From assembly GCF_024722015.1 (NCBI RefSeq), contig NZ_JANQBD010000001.1:558001-622000 (forward strand): a stretch of 64,000 bases of DNA, in the 5' to 3' direction. Positions 52,202-59,640 of the stretch are shown here, in pieces. Below the pieces are notes generated by a model, which was given only the letters and a program-made list of their open reading frames with translations, did no database searches and was not told the DNA's origin. The DNA is from Paenibacillus radicis (ex Xue et al. 2023). Lineage in GTDB: Bacteria > Bacillota > Bacilli > Paenibacillales > NBRC-103111. Position numbers and translations under genes: made by a program. Each line of letters starts with the position of its first letter. Position 1 is the first letter of the stretch.

Positions 52202-54172
52202 TTACTCCTCCGGTCTCTTTTCAATGGTTAATCCTTTCACATGCTTGCGATTCATCAATTTCCGCATTTTGCGGTTTTGTTTGGTTTCAAATACAATATC
52301 CAGATCGTAATTTTCAGGATACAAGTCCTTGCTTTCGATCTGAAGCACAAGGCGCTTTTTATTTATTTTCAATTTCTGCTTTTGGATCATCACACCTATT
52401 TGGCCCATGGAATCCTCGGTTTCACAAACAATGCCGCTGCGGCCTAAATAAGCTGCGAACACGCGGTCACCGAGCTGAAAGCTTGCAGCAACTGTCTCAT
52501 GTTTCATGGTACCTGCTTCAGCTTCCTCCTTATGAATAGGCTGGATGGGCCATGTACGGGTTTCCGGTTGCCGAACTCTGCTGCTCCCTGCGTTCACAGG
52601 CGGCTCCGGCTCAGCCATCGTAATTTCCTGTGCCACTTTAACTGAGATACCGCTTGCTGTAATTTCACGGGACCTGTGAATAATTTCGGCTGGTATTCCC
52701 AGCTTCAAGGCAATCTGGAAGGCGTAGCTTTGACCCGCTTCCCCTATCCGCAGGCGGTAGAGGGGCTGGAGCGTTTGCGCATCGAATTCCATTCGCGCAT
52801 TTTCAAAGCCCGGTGCTGCCGCGGCAAAATTTTTGATCTCCGTAAAATGGGTTGTCGCCACAACAGTCGCTTCCCTTCTATGCAGCTCTTCCAGAATGGC
52901 AACAGACAAGCCGATACCCTCTCCAGGGTCCGTCCCGGAAGCCATTTCATCGATAAGCACAAGTGTGGAGCTGTCGGCTATTTGCAAAATGTCGATAACA
53001 TTTCGAATATGTGCGGAAAACGTACTGAGCGCATGCTCAATGCTCTGCCCATCGCCTATATCCACAGCAACGTTTGTGTATACCGAAAACAAGCTTCCTT
53101 CCTGCACAGGGACAAGTAAACCCGACTGTACCATGACGGTTAGCAAACCGACCGTTTTTAACGCCAGTGTTTTTCCCCCTGTATTCGGCCCTGTAATAAT
53201 AAGCGATTTGTAGTTATTGCCGATTGCAAATTGAAGGGGAACCATCTGATTGCCCAGCAAAGGATGTTTCGCTTCCCGAAGCTCAATCATTCCTTCCTCG
53301 TTTAATTCAACATTGGAACCTCCGATAGCTAAAGCATATTTAGCTTTGGCAAACAGAAAATCGTAGGTGCCAACGGTTTCCACGTTAACTTGGAATTGTT
53401 GTGCGGATTCCTCTGCAAGAGCTGTCAAATCGCTCAGCACCTTTACTTCTTCCCGTGCTTCCTCGGCTCTGAGACTTGAAAGCTCAAACTGAAAGCTCAT
53501 AATTTCATCCGGCTCAATAAATACTGTTTGACCGCTTGCCGACTCATCCAGCACCGTACCCTTCACTAGTCTTCGATGCTCTTTCTTGATTGGGAGCACA
53601 TACCTTCCGCTTCGTGTACTGATTATATTCTCCTGCAGGATGGAACGATGTTTGCTCATGAGGGAATCCAGCTTACTTTTGAGCCGTTCTTCAAACACGG
53701 ATATTCGCTTACGAGCTTTTAGCAGCTCCTTACTTGCTATGTCGGTCACCTGCCCGTTTCGAATGCACCGGTTGATTTCCGACTTCAGCTTAGCCATCTC
53801 ATACATGGAAGCCGCATAGCTGCTAACATGAGGGGCAACCTCCAATTTGGCCGCCATGTATTTCATTAACTGCGCGCAGCTGGTTAGGAATTGCTGGATA
53901 TGCATGAAGTCTTTTTCACTGAATACATAACCCGTGCCGAGAAGCGTTAGTATAGTTTCAATCCCTTCCAGCGAAGGAACCGGAACGCTTGCTCCATGCC
54001 GAATTAAAGACTTGGCTTCCGCCGTCTCATCCAGTTTTTTTCTTACTAGTTTACCCGAAGTCATCGGCAGCATCTGATCAATATGCCGTTTCCCCAAGTA
54101 TGAAATCGCGTACCCCATCAAAATTTCTTTGACCTTGTTGTACTCTAGCCGCTGTAATGCTTTCTCGTTCAT
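52202..54172 (-). CDS. MutS2-like ATPase lacking the Smr domain
   Basis: The 656-residue protein has the MutS2 core and clamp regions, Walker A GPNTGGKT (about 328-335), an STFSAHIRN motif, Walker B TLVLIDEMASGTDPGEG and the following ATTHF. After the ATPase comes a linker and a KOW-like stretch (FQLGDRVFAAYLGRSGIV) of the kind found in MutS2. The chain ends about 130 residues before the length of a full MutS2, and no Smr endonuclease motif is present. Full MutS2 of B. subtilis is known to recognise collided ribosomes; this shorter form keeps the ATPase and KOW-like parts. The ribosome binding site GGAGAG follows directly on a terminator hairpin, and the leader looks like an attenuator. Confidence 0.88.
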   Translation of the reverse strand: MNEKALQRLEYNKVKEILMGYAISYLGKRHIDQMLPMTSGKLVRKKLDETAEAKSLIRHGASVPVPSLEGIETILTLLGTGYVFSEKDFMHIQQFLTSCAQLMKYMAAKLEVAPHVSSYAASMYEMAKLKSEINRCIRNGQVTDIASKELLKARKRISVFEERLKSKLDSLMSKHRSILQENIISTRSGRYVLPIKKEHRRLVKGTVLDESASGQTVFIEPDEIMSFQFELSSLRAEEAREEVKVLSDLTALAEESAQQFQVNVETVGTYDFLFAKAKYALAIGGSNVELNEEGMIELREAKHPLLGNQMVPLQFAIGNNYKSLIITGPNTGGKTLALKTVGLLTVMVQSGLLVPVQEGSLFSVYTNVAVDIGDGQSIEHALSTFSAHIRNVIDILQIADSSTLVLIDEMASGTDPGEGIGLSVAILEELHRREATVVATTHFTEIKNFAAAAPGFENARMEFDAQTLQPLYRLRIGEAGQSYAFQIALKLGIPAEIIHRSREITASGISVKVAQEITMAEPEPPVNAGSSRVRQPETRTWPIQPIHKEEAEAGTMKHETVAASFQLGDRVFAAYLGRSGIVCETEDSMGQIGVMIQKQKLKINKKRLVLQIESKDLYPENYDLDIVFETKQNRKMRKLMNRKHVKGLTIEKRPEE

Positions 54173-54200
54173 TTTTATCTCTCCTTTTTAAAAAATAAAA

Positions 54201-54240
54201 AAAGGGCGAAGAATGAACTTACGTCCATTCTCCGCCCTTT
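54201..54240 (-). terminator. Leader terminator 2, directly before the MutS2-like gene
   Basis: On the minus strand AAAGGGCGGAGAATG pairs with CATTCTTCGCCCTTT (one mismatched pair) around a 10-nt loop and is followed by TTTTATTTTTT. The T tract ends next to the ribosome binding site, so transcripts must read through it to express the gene. Confidence 0.85.
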
Positions 54241-54277
54241 TATCGACACCTAAATAAAGCCCCGGAAAACAAAAAAA

Positions 54278-54297
54278 CCGCGCTGAACTCAGCACGG
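54278..54297 (-). terminator. Leader terminator 1
   Basis: On the minus strand CCGTGCTGA pairs with TCAGCGCGG around GT and is followed by seven T. It is the first of two tandem intrinsic terminators between the promoter and the MutS2-like gene. Confidence 0.85.
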
Positions 54298-54447
54298 ATC
54301 CGGGTGCAATGATAGGAATACACCTAAGGCATTGTATGATATCCGTTGTTCTTAACTAATTCCGAGGCTACCATTAGGCCATAACAAATAAACAATGCTA
54401 AATCAGCAATTTGTCCATGGATTAGCGAAACCTCTTTATGGAATTTT

Positions 54448-54471
54448 TTAGTTAAGAACGGCCACCGACAT
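54448..54471 (-). CDS. Leader mini-ORF of seven residues
   Basis: AAGGGAGAG is followed after 6 nt by ATG and the codons for MSVAVLN, then TAA. The stop codon lies inside the first arm of the long inverted repeat. If one T (54450) were absent or skipped, the frame would continue for 41 more codons to 54324 (NKKFHKEVSLIHG onwards), so a frameshifted small protein is an alternative. Confidence 0.55.
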   Translation of the reverse strand: MSVAVLN

Positions 54472-54502
54472 CAAAATCTCTCCCTTAGTAAAAGATAATC
54501 CT

Positions 54503-54532
54503 ACTATAGCTTATTTCTGAATATGAAGTCAA
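54503..54532 (-). promoter_or_regulatory. Sigma-A promoter of the MutS2-like leader
   Basis: On the minus strand TTGACT (54532-54527) and TATAGT (54508-54503) are 18 bp apart, placing the transcript start about 325 nt before the MutS2-like ATG. Confidence 0.75.
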
Positions 54533-54552
54533 TGTCTGTCAGATCTATCCGA

Positions 54553-55392
54553 CTAATTGAAATGCACATCCTTGCGAATCCCTTCGAGCTCCCTTAATTT
54601 CCATTTTCCCGGATTAATTCCCTCTGTTTCCTTGAATACTCTACTGAAATGGTAAATTGTTTTGAACCCCACTGATTCTGCAATCTGCTTCAGGCTTAAG
54701 GCTGAATAGGAAATCAATTCCTTGGATCTCTCAATCCTTATTCTCCTCAAATAATTCGTAAAGGTGCAGCCGTAATTCATTTTAAAAATTTGGCTCAAAT
54801 AGTTACTGCTGTAGCATAACTGAGCCGAAATCGCTCCCAAAGACAGCTCCTCAGCATAATGCTCTTGTATATAGTGCTCCAGCCGTTGCGCCGCTTCTAT
54901 AGGCTCGTTTTTCAATTTATAAACAGCTTGTGTTATGTTTTTTTGCTTGGGAGGCTCGCCGTTCTGCCTGAATAACGTATATAAGATTTGGATCAAGAAT
55001 AGACAAGCCATCTCCCCGTAAAATAATCGTTTGTTCAAACCTTCGAACCTTATTTTTTCAAGTAAATCTTTAATTACCATGGATTCATCCGTTTGATAGG
55101 CTTGTAAACCGCTCGCCATTTCCAAAATATCTTTGTCACTAATATCGAATTTCAGATCAAGTGTCTTGATTTGCGAATTCCCGTAAGGGATGAAGCCATG
55201 TTTCAGCATGGGGTTTATAAAAATAAACACGCCCGGAGAAATGACATATTCAGCTTCTCCTAGAGTGAATGTACCTTTTCCATCAATAAAATAAATGATT
55301 TGAAAAAAATCATGTTCATGAAGATTTAACCTTCCACCCTGCTCGTAGTCATATCTGGAAGTCCATCGTATATCTACACTGTGCTTTCCCAT
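54553..55392 (-). CDS. AraC-family transcriptional regulator
   Basis: The 279-residue protein has an N-terminal cupin domain (NLHEHDFFQIIYFIDGKGTF) and a C-terminal AraC domain (LCYSSNYLSQIFKMNYG and ESVGFKTIYHFSRVFKETEG, about 180-275). ATG 55392 is preceded by AAGGAGG; an ATG six codons upstream lies before the site. It diverges from the beta-propeller gene and is probably its activator. Confidence 0.9.
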   Translation of the reverse strand: MGKHSVDIRWTSRYDYEQGGRLNLHEHDFFQIIYFIDGKGTFTLGEAEYVISPGVFIFINPMLKHGFIPYGNSQIKTLDLKFDISDKDILEMASGLQAYQTDESMVIKDLLEKIRFEGLNKRLFYGEMACLFLIQILYTLFRQNGEPPKQKNITQAVYKLKNEPIEAAQRLEHYIQEHYAEELSLGAISAQLCYSSNYLSQIFKMNYGCTFTNYLRRIRIERSKELISYSALSLKQIAESVGFKTIYHFSRVFKETEGINPGKWKLRELEGIRKDVHFN

Positions 55393-55536
55393 AAACGCCT
55401 CCTTCTTCATTCATCCCGACATTGTTATATAACCTATAGACAAAAACATCTTTTCTGCGGATAAACATCTCTCTCTGAGCAGCGTTTACAATGAAATTAA
55501 GATAATTGTGCAATTCAATAAAAGGAGAGATCCCTG

Positions 55537-56808
55537 TTGATCATTAACGAGCAATTCCCACTCTACACCGAGTATGATCCGCTAGTCCCTGTGTGGTGCC
55601 TGACTCCGGAATGCAAGGGCTCATTTCACCGTTTTTTCGATACTTCGCCAGTTAGCCCATCCGGAAGATATGTGGCCTTGCTTCGCATGCCTCAAGAGGA
55701 GCGATTGCCACTGCCCGGCGAAGCCGCCGAAGTTGTCCTTATCGATCTGCATACGGCAGAAGAGCGGGTGGTAGCCGAAACCTTCGGCTGGGAACCGCAG
55801 CTCGGAGCCAATATTAACTGGGGTACCGATGACGACTCCATCTATTACAACGATGTGGATACGGCAGTTTGGGAGCCCTATTGTGTGAAGTTGAACCCTC
55901 ATAACGGTGAAAAAAGAAGGCTCGAAGGAAGCATCTACCGCATCTCACCTGACGGGAAGAGCATTATCTCTGCATGCATGAAACGGATGAGACGTACCCA
56001 GTACGGCTATGGCGTCATGGTTCCCGATGACCTTGTCCCCCGCAACTTTGGCTTCCGTGATGACGACGGATTATACATCACCGATACGGAGAGCGGCAAG
56101 CGCAGGCTGCTTGTGTCGATCCAAGAGGTGTTCGACCGCGCCCAGCCTGCCATCGACAAGAAGCTGTATGAGCATGGAGAATGCTACGGCTTTCATTGCA
56201 AATTCAATCCGCAAGGCGACAGATTGCTGTTTACGATGAGATGGTTCGATACGAATGAGGCACAGCCGTGGAATAAGCTTACGGATTACCCCCTTAAGTT
56301 CTGGGTCATCACAATGAAACCGGACGGCAGCGATATTCATGTAGCCGTAGGTCCAGAGCAATGGGATAAAGGCGGGCACCATATCAACTGGTTCCCTGAC
56401 GGACGGAAGCTTTCCATGAATCTGTGCCTGGATGGAGACAAGCAGCTGTATCTCGTTCAAGCGAACCTGGACGGCACAGGCTTTGAGAAAATCATTGAGG
56501 AATTTCCCGGCTCCGGCCATCCTACGGTTCATCCCAACGGGCGTCACATTCTGACCGATGCTTATGAGAAGGAAAAGGTCACCTTCGGAGACGGAACGGT
56601 TCCTTTACGGTTAATCGACCTTGTAAGCAAAACCGAAACGACTCTTGTGCGGATTAATGTCGGCAATCCAGGGACGAAGGTTACATCTACACTTCGGCTC
56701 GATCCGCATCCTGCATGGGCTCCGGACGATAAACATGTTGTATTCAATGGATTCGTCAACGGAACAAGGCGCGTATTTATCGCCGACCTCAGTCGCGTCA
56801 TCGAATAG
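55537..56808 (+). CDS. TolB/WD40-like beta-propeller protein (oligogalacturonate lyase-like fold)
   Basis: The 423-residue protein begins at TTG after AGGAGAG and has repeated blades with the PD40 pattern (VSPSGRYVAL, ISPDGKSIISA, FNPQGDRLLFT, WFPDGRKLSMN, VHPNGRHILTD, WAPDDKHVVFN). No signal peptide is present, so it is probably cytoplasmic. This fold occurs in cytoplasmic oligogalacturonate lyases as well as TolB and peptidase propellers. With a divergent AraC regulator a carbohydrate role is likely, but no catalytic set could be confirmed. Confidence 0.8.
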   Translation: MIINEQFPLYTEYDPLVPVWCLTPECKGSFHRFFDTSPVSPSGRYVALLRMPQEERLPLPGEAAEVVLIDLHTAEERVVAETFGWEPQLGANINWGTDDDSIYYNDVDTAVWEPYCVKLNPHNGEKRRLEGSIYRISPDGKSIISACMKRMRRTQYGYGVMVPDDLVPRNFGFRDDDGLYITDTESGKRRLLVSIQEVFDRAQPAIDKKLYEHGECYGFHCKFNPQGDRLLFTMRWFDTNEAQPWNKLTDYPLKFWVITMKPDGSDIHVAVGPEQWDKGGHHINWFPDGRKLSMNLCLDGDKQLYLVQANLDGTGFEKIIEEFPGSGHPTVHPNGRHILTDAYEKEKVTFGDGTVPLRLIDLVSKTETTLVRINVGNPGTKVTSTLRLDPHPAWAPDDKHVVFNGFVNGTRRVFIADLSRVIE

Positions 56809-56859
56809 CGCAAAGAATCCTCCTGCTGATTAGAGGAACGATCCTCTATGCTTCCGCTG

Positions 56860-57027
56860 GCAAGTTTCTGCGGGCAACTTTCTGTGAACAACATTCTGCA
56901 GGCAACATTGTGCGGGCAACTTTCTGCTAGCAACATTGTGCAGGCAACTTTCTGCTAGCAACTTTCTGCGGGCAACATTGTGCAGGCAACTTTCTGCTAG
57001 CAACTTTCTGCAGGCAACATTGTTCCC
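56860..57027. repeat. Twelve tandem 14-bp units of two types
   Basis: Units of GCAACTTTCTGCNN (type A) and GCAACATTGTGCNG (type B) follow one another without gaps. The order is about A, A, mixed, B, A, B, A, A, B, A, A, B. The period is exactly 14 bp. It lies after the propeller gene and is not called coding. Confidence 0.88.
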
Positions 57028-57111
57028 TTCACTGAAATGTAATTTTATTATCGGTCGATGCACCAGCTCTTGTTGTAAATAATCGTGCCCCCTGCCCCTG
57101 CCGCCAATTAT

Positions 57112-57161
57112 CATCACTTGCTCGATCATATGTACTGCGCTTATAATAAAAAGCAAGTGAT
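57112..57161 (+). promoter_or_regulatory. Promoter framed by an inverted repeat, nuclease-like gene
   Basis: TTGCTC (57118-57123) and TATAAT (57142-57147) are 18 bp apart. ATCACTTGCT (57112-57121) and AGCAAGTGAT (57152-57161) are perfect inverted arms, one on the -35 and one at the transcription start. Confidence 0.6.
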
Positions 57162-57165
57162 GAAG

Positions 57166-57218
57166 AACGTCCCTTTCCATTCTGATGAGTGGGAACGGGG
57201 CGTTTTTATTTTTTCCAA
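57166..57218 (+). terminator. Terminator-like hairpin inside the nuclease-like gene's leader
   Basis: AACGTCCC-TTTCC pairs with GGGAA-CGGGGCGTT and is followed by a T-rich tract TTTTTATTTTTT, ending 7 nt before the ribosome binding site. Confidence 0.7.
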
Positions 57219-57231
57219 GGGGGATCAGAAA

Positions 57232-57903
57232 ATGACTTTAAAAGAAGCGCACGCCGCATTTATCCGTCATCATCTAGAAAGCAGAGCAGGAGAACGCCGG
57301 TCACGACTGGAGAGGGGACATCAACACGCTGAATCGCTGTTTCTAAAAAATGTCTGGTGGCCGCTCCGTGGAAACTTCGAGGATCTCCATCCCGAATATG
57401 AAGTACTCGATTGGCGGGGCCGGTCTTACTTTGCCGATTTGGCCTGGCTTCCGGATAACGTGAAAGTATTATTTGAGATCAAAGGCTTTGCATCGCACGT
57501 AAGAGACATGGACCGGCACAAATATTGCAGCGAATTGAACCGCGAAACTTTTCTTCATGCGATGGGGTACTCCGTTATCTCCTTCGCTTATGACGACATC
57601 GAGCAGCGTCCCGATCTATGCATCGCTTTGCTGCGCATGGTTCTGAGCAGATACCAGACGAGTCGGGGGCCGATCTCTCGCGTGCTGCTCGCCGAGAAAG
57701 AAATCATCCTACTCGCAGCTCAATTGGCTCAGCCTATTCGGCCGAAGGATGTGGAGCTTCATTTTGAAATCGATCATAAGACGGCTGTTCAGATGCTGCA
57801 AAAGTTATGTACCAAGGGCTGGCTGCTTCCCTCTTTGCGCGGCAAAGGAGAACGTGTGGTCCGATACGAATTGGCTCCTGGTATGCTGAACTTCCTGGTT
57901 TAA
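57232..57903 (+). CDS. Putative PD-(D/E)xK nuclease-fold protein with C-terminal winged helix
   Basis: The 223-residue protein starts at ATG 57232 after GGGGGATC. The middle has YFADLAWL followed by VKVLFEIKGF, that is an Asp and then an E-x-K as in restriction-like (DUF559/Vsr-like) nuclease folds, and a later SVISFAYDDI strand. The last 65 residues resemble a winged helix (RPKDVELHFEIDHKTAVQML). No partner gene lies next to it. A terminator in its leader suggests conditional expression. The function is not established. Confidence 0.7.
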   Translation: MTLKEAHAAFIRHHLESRAGERRSRLERGHQHAESLFLKNVWWPLRGNFEDLHPEYEVLDWRGRSYFADLAWLPDNVKVLFEIKGFASHVRDMDRHKYCSELNRETFLHAMGYSVISFAYDDIEQRPDLCIALLRMVLSRYQTSRGPISRVLLAEKEIILLAAQLAQPIRPKDVELHFEIDHKTAVQMLQKLCTKGWLLPSLRGKGERVVRYELAPGMLNFLV

Positions 57904-58085
57904 CTGGAATTTGTCATGTTAATTTTAACATTTATGGGTTATTAATACATATAACTAGAAAACATCCCGTTAATTCTATTAATTTCAGCCAATTGCTACC
58001 CAAGCGCCCTAAATAGATGGAGGATTTCCAGTTAACTTCATCTTTTCGGGATTCTATGTCAAATTTACAGGAGGAATTCCAGTTA
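57903..58085. repeat. Palindromic dispersed element (TTCCAGTTA family), four arms
   Basis: Reverse arms at 57903 (TAACTGGAATTTGTCATGTT) and 57952, and forward arms at about 58015-58035 and 58058-58083 (ACAGGAGGAATTCCAGTTAA), follow the same order and spacing as at 12136-12324. Confidence 0.65.
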
Positions 58086-58192
58086 ATTCAAATTCAATTG
58101 GCTTAGTCATCCATTCCGGGGCACTTCGGGTGCATAGCAAAGGCAGATTATCCGCAATAGTAACGAAAAAGCACTGCTAAACCTTAGATTTC

Positions 58193-59006
58193 TTCACACT
58201 TGTTACTCTTAGTCAGCACATCTATCGTCACTCATACTTGTTACTGTAATCAGCACATTCACCGTCACTCATACTTACTACCCTAGTCAACACGTACCCG
58301 GTCACTCACACTTGTTACTCTAGTCAGCAATTTACCGTCACTCACACTTGCTACTCTAGTCAGCACGTTTACCGTCACTCACACTTGTTACCGTAATCAG
58401 CACATTCCCAGTCACTCACACTTTTTACCCTAGTCAGCACATCTGCTGTCACTCACAATACGTTACCTTAGTTAGCACGTTCACCGTCGCTCACACTTGT
58501 TACCGTAGTCAGCGCATCTACCGTCACTCGCACTTGTTACCTCTAGTCAGCACGTAACCGGTCACTCACACTTACTACTCTAGTCAGCACATCTACCGTT
58601 ACTCACACTTGTTACCATAATCAGCACATTCCCAGTGCACTTGTTACCTCTAGTTAGCACGTAACCGGCCACTCACACTTTTTACCCTAGTCAGCACATT
58701 CCCAGTCACTCACTCTTGTTACTCTAGTTAGCACGTACCCAGTCACAGACACTTGTTACTCTAGTCAGCACATTCCCAGTCACTCACACTTGTTACCGTA
58801 GTCAGCACATCTACCGTCACTCACTCTTGTTACCATAATCAGCACGTAACCGGCCACTCACACTTGTTACCGTAGTCAGCACATCTACCGTCACTCACAC
58901 TTGTTACGTAGTCAGCACATCTACCGTTACTCACAATATGTTACCCTAGTCAGCACGTTCACCGTCGCTAACACTTGTTACCCTAATCAACACTTTCCCG
59001 GTCACT
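58193..59006. repeat. Degenerate 37-bp minisatellite, about 22 copies
   Basis: The unit reads about TCACTCACACTTGTTACTCT then AGTCAGCACATCTACCG. Copies vary at the positions after GTTAC and after GCACA and some lack a few bases. Every part of the unit repeats, with no constant repeat and unique spacer, so it is not a CRISPR array. Confidence 0.9.
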
Positions 59007-59064
59007 TACTGCTATTCTATCGTTACAACGCGCGCGGATCCCGAGTGCGGGTTGTGGTGTTGCA

Positions 59065-59087
59065 CTAGGGGGTCGTTGCCCCCCTAG
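59065..59087. terminator. GC-rich hairpin
   Basis: CTAGGGGG pairs with CCCCCTAG and is followed by TTTATTCTG on the plus strand. No gene clearly ends at it. Confidence 0.5.
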
Positions 59088-59374
59088 TTTATTCTGTCCC
59101 TCAAGCTGTAAGCTCCCAGCCTCCTCCAAAAAAGAGGGGATTTGCCTAAGAGATTGATATGTACCGCATGGAAGTGAGAAGGTCAGGAGGATGGGGTTGA
59201 ATCGTCAGGTAGCCATCCTACCTATCTACTGCTCCGGGAAGCACGGAAAAGAAAGAATTCGGCAGCAAGCAAGTAAGCGGGCTGGAGCATCGCCATGCTG
59301 CTTTCCAACGCGACCCCGAATTCACTCGCACCTCTTCCACCGACGTCTATACAGTGGTAACCCTATTGAAATGA

Positions 59375-59399
59375 AAATAAGCCCCTTGGGGACTTATTT
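59375..59399. terminator. Small hairpin with A/T flanks
   Basis: AAATAAGCCCC pairs with GGGGACTTATTT with one bulged base and a TT loop. It could terminate the minus-strand importer operon that reads through the repeats from 59629. Confidence 0.45.
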
Positions 59400-59424
59400 C
59401 CAATTATACACAAATACTTAAGTT

Positions 59425-59640
59425 GGTGTTTATTTGGGGCGCCTGGTAAGTTAGTGCTTATTTTTTGGCAACCTGTAAGTTAATGTTTTTTTAGACAGCC
59501 TGATAAACTAGTGCTTATTTTTTCGCAACCTGTAAGTTAATGTTTTTTTAGACAGCCTGATAAACTAGTACTTATTTTTTGGCAACCTGTAAGTTAATGT
59601 TTTTTTAGACAGCCTGATAAGCTAGTGCTTATTTTTTGGC
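59425..59640 (-). repeat. Tandem 28/29-bp half-units derived from the end of the lipoprotein gene
   Basis: On the minus strand the gene ends in TATCAGGCTGCCAAAAAATAA. Diverged copies of this stretch (CAGGCTGTCTAAAAAAACAT, CAGGTTGCCAAAAAATAAGC) alternate after the stop for about eight half-units, forming roughly 57-bp double units. Confidence 0.75.

Larger units (their letters stand above)
54324..54532 (-). promoter_or_regulatory. Attenuator-like leader of the MutS2-like gene
   Basis: Reading the minus strand from the promoter, the leader holds a ribosome binding site, a 7-codon frame (54448-54471), and an inverted repeat. In the repeat GTTCTTAACTAA (the end of the mini-ORF, within 54440-54459) pairs with TTAGTTAAGAAC (within 54348-54363). 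The two terminators follow. Ribosomes on the mini-ORF would cover the first arm. This is the design of ribosome-mediated attenuators. A different frame stays open from about 54452 to the stop at 54324. Confidence 0.7.
57904..59628. repeat. Large gene-free region dominated by repeats
   Basis: This 1.7 kb holds a palindromic element (57903-58085), a 37-bp minisatellite (58193-59006), a GC-rich repeat copy (59028-59060) with hairpin CTAGGGGG/CCCCCTAG (59065-59087), a hairpin (59375-59399) and a tandem array (59425-59640). A 76-codon open frame at 59191-59421 has an adjacent GGAGG but no recognisable content and is not called. Confidence 0.6.

Noticed and set aside
54173..54500. T-box riboswitch before the MutS2-like gene
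   Set aside because: No T-box consensus (GGGTGGNACCGCG) or specifier loop is present; the mini-ORF and inverted repeat fit translation-dependent attenuation better.
58193..59006. CRISPR array
   Set aside because: The whole 37-bp unit repeats with scattered changes; there is no constant repeat alternating with unique spacers and no cas genes nearby.
59191..59421. 76-codon gene on the plus strand
   Set aside because: GGAGG touches the ATG, which is too close for a normal start, and the product shows no protein-like features in a repeat-rich gap.
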